Shown: one piece after another, positions 1 to 13,700 of the stretch
Numbering within the stretch: the first letter of the stretch is position 1
How the letters are laid out: every line of letters starts with the position of its first letter
Assembly (NCBI GenBank): GCA_016806645.1
Contig: JACSYO010002073.1
Location: 483,501 to 547,500, forward strand
Origin: Ophiodon elongatus
Lineage: Eukaryota; Chordata; Actinopteri; Perciformes; Hexagrammidae
DNA length: 64,000 nt
Reading direction: 5' to 3'
The notes under the pieces: generated by a model
Databases searched by the model: none
Seen by the model: only the letters and a program-made list of their open reading frames with translations
What the model was told of the DNA's origin: nothing
Program-made: the position numbers and the translations under genes

Positions 1-2141
1 TGAAACGAAAAGGAGAAGTGCCCATTCCTTAGACATCATGTTCTTCCCAATGAGCGAACTTTGAATGTGTAGGCCTACTGTTCGCCCATCACTGGAGCTG
101 ACATAACCCAGCAATGTATATGTCAGTTTTACACTCACTACTTTAAGTTGCCCCCTCCAGTTCAAATCCCAGTGTGGCGTAATCATGCCTGAATGCGGTA
201 TAGTGACAACAGCACTTCAGTGGATTAGTAGGTTGCCACGGCAACACTGCCCGGGTACATCTGTATAGGTTTCAGAAAAGGCTCCGGGGGAAAGAATTAA
301 TACTCTTCTCCTCGAGAGCAGGTCCTGTTGGACGCAAACCAAAGGGCTTGGCGGGAGGGGCCCTTGATAAGGCCCTGGATTGACGGTTCCAGGCCCTTAG
401 CCCTTGACCTCCACCGTAACAAAAAGGCAAACACACACAGACACACACGGGACACAATAACACCCTTTCAGTTTCAGGGGGAGGGGGGGAAGAGGGGTTT
501 GGATAATTCCTGCAAACGCCTCAGAACCAGCATCACACTCTCCCTGCTTGAAAACATCAACTCTCAAAGGATAAGCTCCTTTGACGCTACACAGCATTAC
601 CGCCCCGATGAAGTGCTGCCTACTTTCTGTCTTAAGCTCATGTGAAATGAGTGAAATCCTTGGTAAGCAACGTCTGTATATCGTCTGCTTCCAGATGAAG
701 GCCATCTGGGTTACAGGGGGCCGTAATCAGATCAATATGACAAGGTTTACGTCGCCCGCTCGACTTTTTCAGAGAAGGTGGGGAAAAAAAGCAAGGGGAG
801 CTTTACAGTACCTTGATTGTAAAACGCCTTAAAACCTGAGGCAGACAGGAGGAACGTGATGATTCACACGATTAATCCTCAAACTGTTTTCTCTCAAATG
901 TTGCTCCACATTTCAACAAAACAACAGACCAGAACTTTAACTTGAAATGCATAATATTATCACTCAGTAAAAAGCAATGTGTATCAGTTTGTTAAACGTT
1001 TTGGGCATATATTTTAATATCTTTGATTTTTACCTGAACAGAATATAAAAGCCTCTGAAAAACCCTTCAGACCATAAAGTGGCACTTAAACTCTTCACTG
1101 AACGAAACACTTGTCTGGTCTGCAACTCATTATGCAACACGTGGACTATAGCTCAGAGTCCGACCGATACCGAGAGACTGATACTAACATTGGTATTTGA
1201 CGTTTTGAAATGCTGATCTATTTTTTGACATAAAAAACAATTTATTATGATAATTCTTTGGTTATTAAAGAATTGTGTATAAGATAAGCGGGACATTTCA
1301 CATTTGGAAAAATAAACTTACCAACACTGTTTCTAAATGACATCAAATGTATTGCAATGCTGTAATGCAAGTGACCATGCGGCAAGTCCTTCCCCTCTCT
1401 CCTTAGTTTCTGTTGCCATGCTTGCTTTTCATGCCCTTGCAACGTTTGCTCATTTATGACTCAAAGCTCATAAAAACTTTTGAAACAATGGGTCGTTGAT
1501 GGGTCCAACAAAGTTAGCGTTAGGTAATTTACTGTAAACCCACAAAATGTAGTCAGCTAATGATATGCTACCCTTCGGCCATGCTAACGTTTGCAGCTAA
1601 CGTTAGAGCAAACAAACACTGTCATTCCTCACACATTCGCTCTTGCTTTTTTGGTTTTGAGGAAGGCGAAAAAAAGACACCACCCAACAAATACTTTGTA
1701 TTCTGATTAACTTCGCCTCATGTACATCAATTCAACATGTAGTTAAGTCCAAAGCTTTACAGGTCTGCCGTCAATTTCTTCCTTGTTAGCCAACATGTAC
1801 CAATACCAACATAGCTGTTATTAGATAATATAGGCTGGTCGATTGGTCAGGTTCTACTGTAGAACGTGAGCAGGAGCGGGTTGCACCAACTGGTCTTTAC
1901 TAAGCCTGGGGCGAACTGTCTTTGTTCAGACCAGTCTTTAGAATGGACTTTAAGTTAACTTAAGCCAAGTCTTAACTACGCCCGGTTTCGTCCATGGACC
2001 GTCGCTTTTTCCGTCTGTTTTCCGTCGAGTATTTGCGTTATGTGGGAAACAGTTTGTGAAAGAATATTGCAAAGTAATGCAAATTATTAAAGTCTTAAGC
2101 CGTAGATATACCATAACTGTTTTTTTTCTCTGTCTCAGCAG
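1..2141 (+). other. gabra4: last intron of gabra4 (3' part)
   Basis: No coding exon could be recognised here. The region ends in a pyrimidine-rich tract and the acceptor of the gabra4 terminal exon, so it is inferred to be the 3' part of that gene's last intron. The sequence is AT-rich with scattered short repeats typical of fish DNA, such as copies of the word GCTAACGTT around 1582-1605. Short open frames on both strands here have no family signature. Confidence 0.6.
2131..2141 (+). promoter_or_regulatory. gabra4: tandem NAGNAG 3' splice site of gabra4 terminal exon
   Basis: The acceptor reads TCTCAGCAG followed by AAT, after a T-rich tract at about 2119-2130. Two AG dinucleotides lie three bases apart (ending 2138 and 2141). 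Both keep the phase-0 reading frame, so use of the proximal site would add one Gln codon at the start of the cytoplasmic loop. Confidence 0.7.
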
Positions 2142-2675
2142 AATCCCGACAGCAACGGCAACCTGAGAAAGCGGATGAATTATATCTCCCACCAAGAGGC
2201 CAGCAGTCACCAGAGAGCCATGTCCACCACCAACATTTCGGGGGTTGGCCGAGTGAGAGCGCTACGACCTTTGGCCGGCAGGGTCAATGGCAGCTCCTCC
2301 ACCCTCTCGCGCTCCAGCCCCAAGTCCGAGAGCCTGCTCAGCGTGGCCTCCTCCTCTGCCCAGCTGGTGAAGAGCGCCCCGCAGGCTGCGGCGTCCACGC
2401 CGGACGTGATGGCGGCGACACCGTGCAAGCAGAACGCCAGCTCCTCGTCCCTGCAGCATCTGCTGGGGCCCAAGCTGGAGCGCATCCAGATGATGGGGAA
2501 CAAGCTGGAGGTAAGGCAGACGCCGTGCTCCCAGCCCACCACCGCCGGCATGGGAGGAACCAGCAAAATTGACAAGTACGCTCGGATCCTGTTCCCAGTG
2601 TCCTTCGGGGCGTTTAACATGGTCTACTGGGTGGTTTACCTATCAAGGGACACGATGGTGGCTAAAGGTGGCTAG
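2142..2675 (+). CDS. gabra4: GABA-A receptor subunit alpha-4, terminal coding exon (partial gene)
   Basis: This is the C-terminal 177 codons of a Cys-loop receptor subunit, ending with TAG at 2673-2675. GABA-A alpha subunits form pentameric chloride channels in the neuronal plasma membrane; alpha-4 is typical of extrasynaptic, benzodiazepine-insensitive receptors. The exon begins with the large M3-M4 cytoplasmic loop, here rich in Ser and Ala. A short NLRKR stretch near exon residues 8-12 and a LERIQ stretch near 2477-2491 resemble segments of mammalian alpha-4. The loop is followed by TSKIDKYARILFPV and transmembrane helix M4 (about exon residues 147-167), with the diagnostic alpha-4/6 string FGAFNMVYWVVYLS. 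The tail RDTMVAKGG differs from the mammalian alpha-4 tail. Alpha-6 is the main alternative, but the long loop and GAFNMVYW favour alpha-4. The intron before it is phase 0. Upstream exons lie outside the window. Confidence 0.9.
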   Translation, partial: NPDSNGNLRKRMNYISHQEASSHQRAMSTTNISGVGRVRALRPLAGRVNGSSSTLSRSSPKSESLLSVASSSAQLVKSAPQAAASTPDVMAATPCKQNASSSSLQHLLGPKLERIQMMGNKLEVRQTPCSQPTTAGMGGTSKIDKYARILFPVSFGAFNMVYWVVYLSRDTMVAKGG

Positions 2676-3600
2676 GCTCTGCTGCGGCAATAAGAGCGAA
2701 GACTCTTTTCCTTCAACAGATGGGACGCAAACAAGGATTATGAGAGTTTGCAAACAATAAGAGGAAAGCTATTGTTCTTGCCAAACAGATGAACAAAACG
2801 TGCTCGCCAAGCACTTCCATATCCCGGAGAACACATTTATTTTCTTCTTCCTAAGGTCCTCTCGAAACAGCAAGCATGAGAGCAAATCAACCAAATTAGA
2901 AATATCTGACTCGACATAAGGAAGAACACCTGCACACTGGAAGATGCCACTGTCCTCTTTATAGCGTGCTGCATCTGACTGTTAAAAGGTCTGCATCGGC
3001 TTCAACTGCCTCACGATCCCTTTTGGCCTGCAGTCAAGATAAAGCATGGGATTTTTTTCATTTTCCTATTTTTGTACCCTGCACCTGGCGAGATGCTCGG
3101 ACGCGGGCACCGGCGTCCTGGAATGAACTGCACCGACGCTATGTAAATATATGAATTTATTAGGATAAAACGGATTTATATTTAATGATTACAGTGTACT
3201 TCCAATTGAATATTAAGACATGTTGCTTCTGGTGCCAACAGGCTAGATGATGACGCAAAGTTGAACTGTTTGAAAGAACAAAGGGTCCGTGCGTTTGATT
3301 TTCTTGGATTTTCAATTTAAATCCTGAATGCAGGCCAGATGACGGTCAAAAATGGATTTGATAATCTGGTGATATTGAAATATCAAAGATGAAATTCGGG
3401 GATCAGCTGAGTAGAAAGTAGAAAAAGTTATTAATTTGTCTATCGGTAGGGGTTAAGCTTCTTTCCTGCCACAATTGGTTGCCAAATGGTCGACAAGGAT
3501 TGTGCAAGTGATTAAAATATGGTCATAGTATGAATAAAGAGGAACAGAAAGCAACGCTATTAGTTAGCAGATCACTGCAGCAATAAAACGGTGAGTCGGC
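2676..3600 (+). other. gabra4: gabra4 3' UTR and trailing region with candidate poly(A) signals
   Basis: No coding sequence was recognised after the gabra4 stop. AATAAA hexamers occur at 3533-3538 and 3582-3587. These are the first canonical poly(A) signals seen downstream, and would give a 3' UTR of about 0.9 kb. The true end cannot be fixed from sequence alone. Confidence 0.45.
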
Positions 3601-3847
3601 TGCTTGTTCAGCGACATGTTGGCATGAACAATACAGGAATGTGACTGAACTGTTCAACAGTTGCTCCTCCTGGTTAGAGACTCAGGAGCTGACTGATGTC
3701 ATCCACCTCTTTAGATTGTGTCTCACAGATGTGACCTGCTTTTCGGTGTTTCAGTTTTGACGCACATTACATACATATTTCACTGCATTTCACGGCGTTA
3801 ATCTTGGGAACTTTCACGAGGACTTATGGAGCAGAGCCCAAGCAGCG

Positions 3848-3875
3848 TTATTATTATTATTATTATTATTATTAT
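3848..3875. repeat. (TTA)n microsatellite
   Basis: About nine uninterrupted TTA units. Confidence 0.95.
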
Positions 3876-4211
3876 AAAGCTGCAGTGGAACCCCATCACA
3901 CCACATGTTCAAGGTTGAGCAAAGGAAAGGCTGCCGTTTTTTGTTAAAAGTCTAAAGTAGAACAGCTACCCGTGGAGTTTTTATTATTTAATCATTCATT
4001 TGGCTACTTGTAATTGTGATAGATAAGGTAAGGTAATGGGATTTACTGTAGCTACACTACTTTACCAGCAAGAAGAAAAACCCTAATAAAAGAGTGCAGC
4101 GCTGCCTCCAGCACTGCTCATTCTGTTTAGACCATGTTAAAGACTTAAATTATTTTCTGGTAGTTAGAACACCGATACCATTCATATCCCTTCACTAAAT
4201 ATAAGGCTGCA

Positions 4212-4714
4212 GTCGGTAGTCGCTTAACTTAGCTTAGTTTAAGACTGGAAACGGGGGACACAGAAGTCCAACCCCTTTAAAGGTGCTCTATATGATATTC
4301 AGAGAAATTATACAGCAGCAAACAATTACTGTCTACGTAAAGACATAGTGGAGTAATGTCTACCTGAGCAGAGAATGAAGCGCTCACATTACAGCCACGG
4401 CTGCGGAAGTGTAGTCCTCACCCTCCAGTTAGCTCTGCTCCAGCACTTTTGCTGGAGTTCGCATCGTGAGCACCATTAGCTTGAGCCACTGGCTCGGCGG
4501 TCACCATGTTGAGAGCCGTGGTGAGGCAACAGAAATACTCCCACACTCGTATTTACCGCCTTTCAAGCTCACTAAATCAACTTCTCTAATTTGACTCCAG
4601 GAAGTCAGCTCGGAGGCTAGTGTTTTCCCCTCGTTAACAGTCTTTGTGCTAAGCTAACTGGCTGCCTACTGTAGCTTCATATTTAGCGTACAGACAGACG
4701 AGAGTGGTATCGAC
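4212..4714. repeat. dispersed repeat fragments, inverted arms (MITE-like)
   Basis: The right arm at 4649-4714 (GTGCTAAGCTAACTGGCTGC and onward to the GAGAGTGGTATCGAC end) closely matches 33179-33245 inside gabra2 intron 4. The left segment at about 4215-4258 carries the inverse of the AGTCTTTGTGCTAAGCTAA motif (TTAGCTTAGTTTAAGACTGGAAAC). The arrangement suggests one short inverted-repeat element, possibly interrupted by other repeat DNA. This is inference from self-comparison only. Confidence 0.5.
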
Positions 4715-7700
4715 AAAAAAAGCAACTGTTCATGAACTTTTTGTTTAACTCGATTTTATTTTTCAAAATTCTGTTGATTTCTGTGGACACAAATATGTCA
4801 CATTTCTATCCTCCTCCTAGTAATAACCGGGGAAAATCAGAAACCAAGAAAAGAAAGTCACTGAAAATAGCCTCCTGTGTGATCGGGACCTCGTGCAGAT
4901 TCGCACTGCGGTGACCTTCAGGGGTGACGATGAAGGAGATGGCTGATAATTGAATCTTTGAATGTGTGAAGGACGTCATTATCTAAATATCACGAACATG
5001 ACGTCAGACAGATCGTCCTCTCTGCCGTCCCCTGTCCCTGTTCTGTCACTGATCAGTAGAGGTGACGCAGGGGGTGTATAGTCATTGAGTCCTTTCTCTG
5101 GACAAAGACATATATCAGTCATCACTTGCTGCGTATGAGTGAAAATAACCGGTCTCCTCATTTCATCTGTTTCCCCCCCCTCATCCGTCAGGAACGAAGC
5201 TTTTGAAACATTAGAAGACAATTAACAGGATATTAATCCCCAGTGTATTTGGATGAAGGAATCACAAAAAGAAAAAATCTTGCTCGATAAGTTGAACATA
5301 TTTTCCTTGTGGCCTGATATATTATTCCTCGGAGAGCGTTTGTGGAAGCTAAAGGTTAAACAGTCGGGGTATGAGCTCAGCTCCAATGCACACCTGCAGA
5401 CAGAGACGTCTGGTTGCCTGGGTTTCTTGCTCTAATAGCCACATCATCCACACAGTCACGGTTGTTGGCCCTCGTCGATCGGTTAGTCTAACAGGAGTTA
5501 TGATGCGGCGGCAAACGCGCGGGGCCGATGGACAGATCAAGATGCCCGCCGCCACTCACCTCTCCCCAAACGCAGTCGTGTGTGAAATTGATTTTGCCAT
5601 TATTGCCTCCCTGTTGCCCCCCCTACTCTCTCTCGCTCTGTCTCTCACAAAATGTCACAAAATACATCTCCTCGTTAAAGAATACACAGAACACCCATGT
5701 ACTAATGAGGAGCCTGTCAACCAACAGATTGATGCTTTTGTGGTGTGACTGCTGCTCCAAATGTGTGCATGATTGATGGCGCTGCCAACGCCAGGTTGTT
5801 GGTGGTTGTTTTTCCTCTCTCTCTCTCTCTCTTCTGACAAACATGCTGTTCTAGATGACAGACAGACGCTGCTCCACATGCGTGCCATTTTGAGAGGCTG
5901 ACACGGTGCAGGGTTTGTGGAAAGTTCAATCACAACCTGAGACCGAGCTCTCAGTTAATCGTTGTCATTCCAACTGTTTTAATAGTTCAACAACATCAAA
6001 ATAGTTATTTTTAAAAAAAAAGTTGAGTGCAGCTGGCTGGGTAAAATGAGGCATTCATTGTACTATTGGAGCACTTTTGAAGTAAATCATGGCGTAAAGC
6101 TCCCTCTAGTGGTTCGACTGACCCCCTTTTTATTTCCAACACAATGCTACTAGAGGACGGGCTCTTTTGAAACTGTTGAATGCCACAGTAGAGAGAGATA
6201 TCCTGCTTTGTGCCAGTCAGGTATATTAATTACCTTATAATGAGAGTTTAATTTCAAGCATATGCTCGTCCTCTATGGCTGACTAACCAGCACAAACACT
6301 TTGCATTGCATTCCTCATGATTGGGTCCGCTGAAAAGCTGAATTTGTATAACAGTGAAGCAAAAATAAAGCAGAGCATGGGAGGCGTCCAACTGTCATGA
6401 ACCACTGACACCTGTCTACTTCATCTATTCACACTAGCAAAGGTGGGTTAAAAATTTCAAAACAGACCACTGAGAGGACATTTTCAGTTATTCCTTTCTC
6501 TCATTTTTCCCCCCTTTTTTTTAAATTCAGTGTTTCCTGCTGACAGAGCAAAGCCTGTTAAGTTTTCACTCTATGTTAGTTACAGACACAAAATATACTG
6601 GATGTAATGGCTATCTGACTTACTTTTCTTTATATCTAAATATACATCCTCATCATCCTCTTAACAAAGTGTGTTTGTATAATTCAGTACAGGAAGTGAC
6701 ATTAAGACAGTGGTATAATATATATGCCTAGAAGGCCATGAACTTTAAATTACAGTCAATAAAGTATAAATTCAATAATGCCAGAAATAAAAATGAACTT
6801 AACTATTAAATTAACTATTAACCTAACTAACTGAAAATACATCAAGTGTTATTTTTCTGCACCATAGCTTCTCTTTTCAAAACTTCCTCTTATGAGAACC
6901 GAAGACAGTATCAACCTGAACTTTTATGTATAGAGTCAAACTGAGTGTGACTTTCAGGTCAGGAGTGATAGTCTGTTTACACACACAAAAAACCTCTGGC
7001 GGATGCCTGGTGGAGTGATGTGGGCACTGATCTCAGAACAGTCGGTTGTCTCGTCCTCCCCATGGCACCACACAACACAGAAAGCTCCTTCGGTTCCAAC
7101 ATCTTTAATGAGGTGACCCACTAGAGGGAGCGACGCGCTGCGATTTGTCTCCTGAATCCAAACCGTCACAACCAGATGGCTCTCAGTACACTCATACGGT
7201 CCGATTTTGCACTTACATTAGTGCGTCATTTCACAGATTTAAAATCAAAAGATCTACGTGCATAGCGTTTCTACTGCGTTGAACTCGAGCTCTGACAGCG
7301 GGGGATTCACGGTCTCCAGCTAAATGAAGAATGGTTTCATTTCATGCAGCCACCCCTCAAGAGATTAGCACAGTAACAATGTAGGTCTACCCTCCATATT
7401 ATTATTCTCATCACTCATTTGTCTTCATAAATGAGAATCCTTCAGGCCAAATCTTGCCACTTGGTGGGTGGGTGGGGGTGGAGGTGGAGGGTCACTCATG
7501 TAGAGTATCTGGGGTTTCTTGATATTGGCTTCAATTTTATTACCAAATGTGGTCATATTTTTTACATGTACTGTATCACGGTGTTTTGGGCTCAACCCAG
7601 TGTCTATGATCTATTGGGGGTACCTCCATCTTGTGTCTTATAGAGACATGGTTGTCTTTATACATTTTGCCTACAGATTGTGCAATGAAGGTTTATTCCC

Positions 7701-10700
7701 ATTGTTTCATCATATTTATACTGATGTCACTTTTTGTGTCCGATGCCACGTGTCACTTTTTTCTTTTCTTTTTTTTATTCCCCGTTATCTTTTTAAGATA
7801 TTATTTTTTTCACGCAGCGTGCGAATCTGAATGGTTTCATGTGCAATAAGACCTCACTTAAACCAGTTATGGGAATGCCACGGGTAGTTAATAGGATAAT
7901 TCATTCTAATTTGATTTACAATCACCTCCTTATTTCTGCTGGTGCATGTTTGCATCGCCGACGTGGAACAAGGACTTCTGGAGTCATGATCGTGACGAAA
8001 ACCCTCAATGATGATGCGCAGTAGTAGGAGCACCAATTACAGCAATATTTAGAGTATTAGATAAGCCACACAAAGACAGCAATAATGTAAACAAAAGTAT
8101 AGAACACGACATACAGTGTGCACACAACCTTAAATTGCTTCCTGACATAACCTGAAGCGCCACCAAAGGACTCATCACAATGCTTTTCCATTATGTAAGG
8201 ATTTAAGATAAACACTTTAATTAAATTCCACTCACAATCAAACACTAACAGACCCTCGAGTTGTGCTAATATTTAAACAACAGTGCAGAGCTCTGAACAC
8301 ACTGCTTTGCAGGTGGTGTCTGCAACATTCTCTGAAACAAATGGACTTGTGGAAATGAAAATTGTATGAATATTGTGTACTCCGTATTGATGCCACGTTG
8401 AATTTATCTAAAGGGTGACAACAAACCATGATACTAACTCCACGTTATACTGACCTGAATTTCTTGTCATCCTTTCAAGTCTTTACTGTCGATATGCTGA
8501 TTTATTTATTTATTTTTTTACTAATGTTTCATTTATTAGTCATTATCCAATGCACTGTTTTGAAGAAACATAATTAAACATGTTAGACAAATCCTGGCTT
8601 CACGTTGTAACTTCATTGTGCGCTGAGTACTTGATGACGCAAGCATGTGACATAGGCCGTATGTCAAAGTCCTTCTCTTGTGTCGGTCCTAGCTGGTGAT
8701 TAGCTAACAGCACAAATATACTGGCGGACATTTAACTTGTGTTCGACAATCTCATTTGCGCTGATAAGGCAAACGCGTTAACTAAAAGTTGCTTATAAAT
8801 ACATTCAGCAGACACGGAGCAACTTTAGCATTTGTTTGTCGAACTTCATTCTCCCTTTATCTCTGTTTTGGTCTCCACCAATGCTAACGTTATATCCATT
8901 ATGTTCACAAGCTAGTCGCTAACGTTGTCTTCATGCTTGGTTTGTGTCTGGCATCTTGCATACTGTTAGCTTGTTTACAGGGCTTTAAATTACTGCTAGC
9001 ATGTACTGGTTTGCTCAACGAATAAAAGTATGAATAATGATTTAAGTAAAACAATTATTTTTTTTAATAATAAAAACAGTACTCCCCATCACACATAAGT
9101 GAGTTTAAGAGCGAGTCTGTCGGTCTGTTGCACTACTGTTGCTCCGCCTACCCTCGCTGGTGGACATACAACTTCTGGGTGATGGGAAACGCGTCACGAA
9201 CTGTGCGCCACATGTGATTTTATGTAATATTACAAATGGACCATAAAGTGGTGCAGTTTGCAGTTAGCATCGCATTTGTTCCTTCGACAAAATGCCAATG
9301 GGATTTTTCCATTGGGTTTTTGGATTAATGCAGAAAATTAGCTCAGTGGCAAAGAAACGTTTATAATACTCAGGCTACACGTTTTGTTCAGCAGGAATAT
9401 TCATTCCTGGAGCACTATGAGTTTTGAAACATGGAAACGAGTCAGCATTTTGGTACTTTCTGTTCCCTCATCTCCAAATCAATGTTTTCTGATGCCTGAA
9501 ATAAGGTTTGTGGTTTACACAAGTTAAAGAGATTTTAACATTTTGCAATATAAGATGCGTCAGTTAATATCCTTCTCGTGAATTTTGATGGTTTTATATG
9601 TCTTAACAAAGACGGTTGCTAACAAGTGGCTAAATAAGTATACAAAGCGGCATCACGCGACTAGTCCGCCTTTACAGCCTCGTTGTGTATACTCGCGGTC
9701 CTGCGACCGTGGTGTTGTTCTTTTGTAGTCTAACGATAGCTTTTTACTTCTGGCGATTGCATACACGCTTCAAAAATCACATCAAGTGGTCTTTGTTTGA
9801 GAAGATCATCTTGCTGAAATTTATTTTTAAGTTGCTGTCATAAACTTTCCTTTTTTTCATAAACCAGTGCGATGCTAAGTTGACACCTGATCTAGTGTCA
9901 TATCAACATATAAATCATCATTATCACAAATTAGCTTGACAGAAATACGGCACCTTAATATCCGCCATATAAATCTCCGGCGAGCCTGCTGCAATCAAAG
10001 GAGTCTCAGCAGAAAACGAGCCATGCCGTCTTTAAATGTGCCAGCGATGTCACTGAGACAGCTGGAAGCTCCATGTCATGATATAGTGATTACATTAAAC
10101 TGTTTGCTGGCCAAGAACAATCGTCAGATAAGCTGGTTGCTGCATTTAGCTAAAAGCATGCAGTCTAGATACTGTCGAGGCCTAATCTGATAAGCGTGCA
10201 TTGGGAAGAACAAGTGCAGATGTTAACAAGAAATGCATTGTAAAAACATTTATTGCCTCACTCAGGTCGTTTTAGCAGTAACGTGGAAGGAGACGCCAGG
10301 CTGAACCTGAGATATATTCTATCATTAGCGGGGCTACATGTGTGAAATTCCGCTTTCCCTACAGCTGACATGGCTACTTACGATTGTGAGGTATTTTGCC
10401 TGTTGCTCAGCATGAGAGATTTCTTCAGGGTGTAAAGATAAAGAGCATGAAATATAGATAACAAAATGTCACTACAAAGCACAAGAGTGGATAACAGGAC
10501 CAGTAGACGAGACAGAGCTGAAGGCCTCTCCTTCCCCCTTCCCTTCCCCTTGTGCATGGAAAACAGCAGCTGCTATGGTGAGCTTGCCAGTTTTGTGTCA
10601 CAGCTAATCACATGTAAGGCCGGCGACTACTGTTGGCATCCTGCCGGCAAAAACTGAGAAATAAACGGCATAATAAGTAATCTGGCTTTAATATCTGTCT

Positions 10701-13700
10701 ATTGACAAATGGTTATGTTATTTATAGATCCACTTAAAGGGCTAGTACATGTTGGACTCCACAAGCAGATCACTCCGTCCACTGTTTGATACTTGCACTG
10801 CATAGGAGAATTATCAGGTGACCCTGAAGTTCCCCTCAGCTCCACAGAGCGTTTTAGTGTCTTTCAGTTCATTGTTTTGGTTTACTCTGACTGCTCTGTA
10901 TTAACTTCTGGCAGCTGTTTGTTGGTAAAAACGCCCCGATAATTCCACTGTACACTACCAGCTCAGCACCAAACAGCAGACAGATAAATTTAGAAAATAA
11001 CTGGTGAACATAGTGGAATGTTAAGCACATTTAAGAGCTAGATATTTCCCTAAGGAGTCGGTGGAGACCCAAAACAGAACTAAAAGAATATTGGACATAC
11101 AACCCAAATGTTTTTTTTCTGTGTCTCCCAATAGGCAACTCTTTGTGAACAAACAACTTTACAAGGTGAAAATATGTACAGCTTGTGTTTAAAGTTTTTT
11201 CATCCACCCCCCAAGAGGCTAAAAAAAATATTTCTTGCTCCTATAAGCGTCCATTTCACAACATACTGTATATAAATAAGATCTGGTCTAAAATGTTCTA
11301 ATTTGTCCAAATCAAATGCCAGTATGTTTGTAAGTTTTAATACATTTGTCTTCAATTGATGCCGTTTTAGATTGTCTTTTAATGAAAAAGAAAGTAGAAC
11401 ATTTCAGGTTTTATTTTATGAGATGGCTATTTTTGTTTGTAGTTACTATTGATTAGTATCACGTATGAGCACATTTGTATTTTTAAATAATAAAGCTCAT
11501 ATACATAATGAGACGCAGATGGTTTCTCTTCCAGCACAGGTGTTTAGACTCAACAGGTAGAAACTGTCCTTGTCTGACTGATCGACTTTCATACTGTTTA
11601 CTGAACAACAGAATGTCTTGACACAAATAGAAATGTGATTTGTATTTGAGAGAAATTAATGCAGCTGCACAAAAGCAATAATTACAGTCAGATAAATAAT
11701 AATCATGCCCCAAAATATGTGATTCTTAAATAATGGAAATATCACTCACTGACAAATAGCGCAGAGTGTAATTATAAAATATTTTTCTCCTTTTCAGTAG
11801 CACAAGATTTGGAATTAAAACTTGTAAATCTTGACTAATTTGACAAATACTTTCATTTTATACCGGTTTACTGATATTTATTCAAATATTTCATGATGAG
11901 GGAACGACAAACACAAAGTTATATTTCCGGGACACTACTCATTGTTTTAATTGCATTAAAGCGAGCAATGTGAAAAGCTTCAAAGAGAGAGAACGGACAT
12001 CAATGAAAGGGGGTCACATGTCAACCAGGATAATGTGTCACTGTCAGATGTTTAATCACTGCTCCATCACGAGAAAATCAACGATTAATTGATGGCATAC
12101 TGTATGATAAAAAACTGATCTCCCTCAGCAATAATCCTAATGATTATTGAGATCAGAGATGGAAAAAACAACCAAAAAAATCCATTTACATTTAAGATGT
12201 TTTTGTTTAAAATACATGTATTCATTGAATTTACTGCCCTCACTCATTTAGAAGCTCAGAACAATGAAAGAGTGTTAAACCTTCTGTGCCATCTAGTGGC
12301 TGGATTGTACAGCAGCAACTGGAAATGTAAGTACACAGTCCACAGCAGCAGAAACACGTCCTCAAGGTTTTGTACTACTACTCCTATTAATAATTATCAT
12401 TACCACATAGAAGTGGTAAGGTCCTCTATAAAATGTAAATGTTGAAGAATTCATAGTCGTAGCAGTACTGCAGAAAAAGTCCAAATTATTATTTGGATAT
12501 TTAACTATTCAATAACTGTACAGTTATATACACAAAAGTAAGGTATCATTTAGGCAATTATATTGATGCCAAGGCCTGGTTCTTTATGGATTTATTTTTG
12601 TTGGCCTAAAAGTGGTCAAATTTTAAGTATATTGAGTACATCTAAATACATACATGTAATAAGCCTGTGAAGTACCCAGTGTGTGTAGGTTTTTAACTAT
12701 CAGATACAAACCCCACAGGTAACTAAAATCATGGATGAGACATAACTATAATGGGAACATCGCCTCAGTGTACCCAATGTTAGCTACAGTCCTGTTCATA
12801 CTGTAAAAAATAGTCAAATTCTAAAGTTTACACCATTTCATCTCCACTAGAAGGATCATGCGATTGGTTGCATGTGCGCATGTCTCTGTGAGTGAGTGGG
12901 TGTGCACCTCTGTGTCTGTCCACGACTAATCTTGCATTCTGCTAAAGCAAGCTGCATAGCATTTTGGACATGCAGCCAGTCATGGCTGCATGCTCGAAGG
13001 CCTCTCATGGTTGTGCTGACTCACTCTTTCTCAAAAAACCTTTTATGGCCTGTTCTATACTGCCATTGACTGCCTGTTGACTCATCACTCACTACTCTTA
13101 ACTGGCCCCCAGACAGCAGGGGCCGCCAGTCATAACACAGCTGAGTGCATCGCCGACCCTGCAACCGCTGCTCTGCACCCACAGTGGGGAGGATGACAGT
13201 TAATGGTGTGTTTGGCTAACCGCTAACGGAGCTACCATGCCACTTAGCCGCTGCTAAGCGGGCAGACACCTCGCTGAGTGTAATTTAGTTTTTGACAAGA
13301 TTGTATGACGAGTCTTATCCGACAACTTTGAGCCTATTGTCTGCATACATCGGCGCTTGTTTTTAAGTTTGAATGAAGTGTGTTTTAAGACGCATTACAG
13401 CCTGTTGGTGACTTTACGGGGGGGAGGGGGTGGTGGTCGTACATACAGCAGTGGTCGTTGCAGACACACCTGTCGGAGATCTGCACTCGACTGAGTGCAC
13501 CTTTCTGGTTGCTAGTGCTTCTAAATCAGGAGGAGAGTATTCTGTCACCACAGCCACCATTCCAAGCTTTTTAATTAATATATTTAAGTTGATATCATGT
13601 TTTGGTATCATAATTTCCCCCATAAAATGAAAAGATTAATTCATGTGCACTGTGGTAAACTACAACATGTAAATACTCTACTTCTATCACTTTGGGCCAG

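Noticed and set aside
2207..2620. 137-codon open frame on the - strand over the gabra4 exon
   Set aside because: It is the antisense shadow of the real + strand exon, which has clear alpha-4 motifs.
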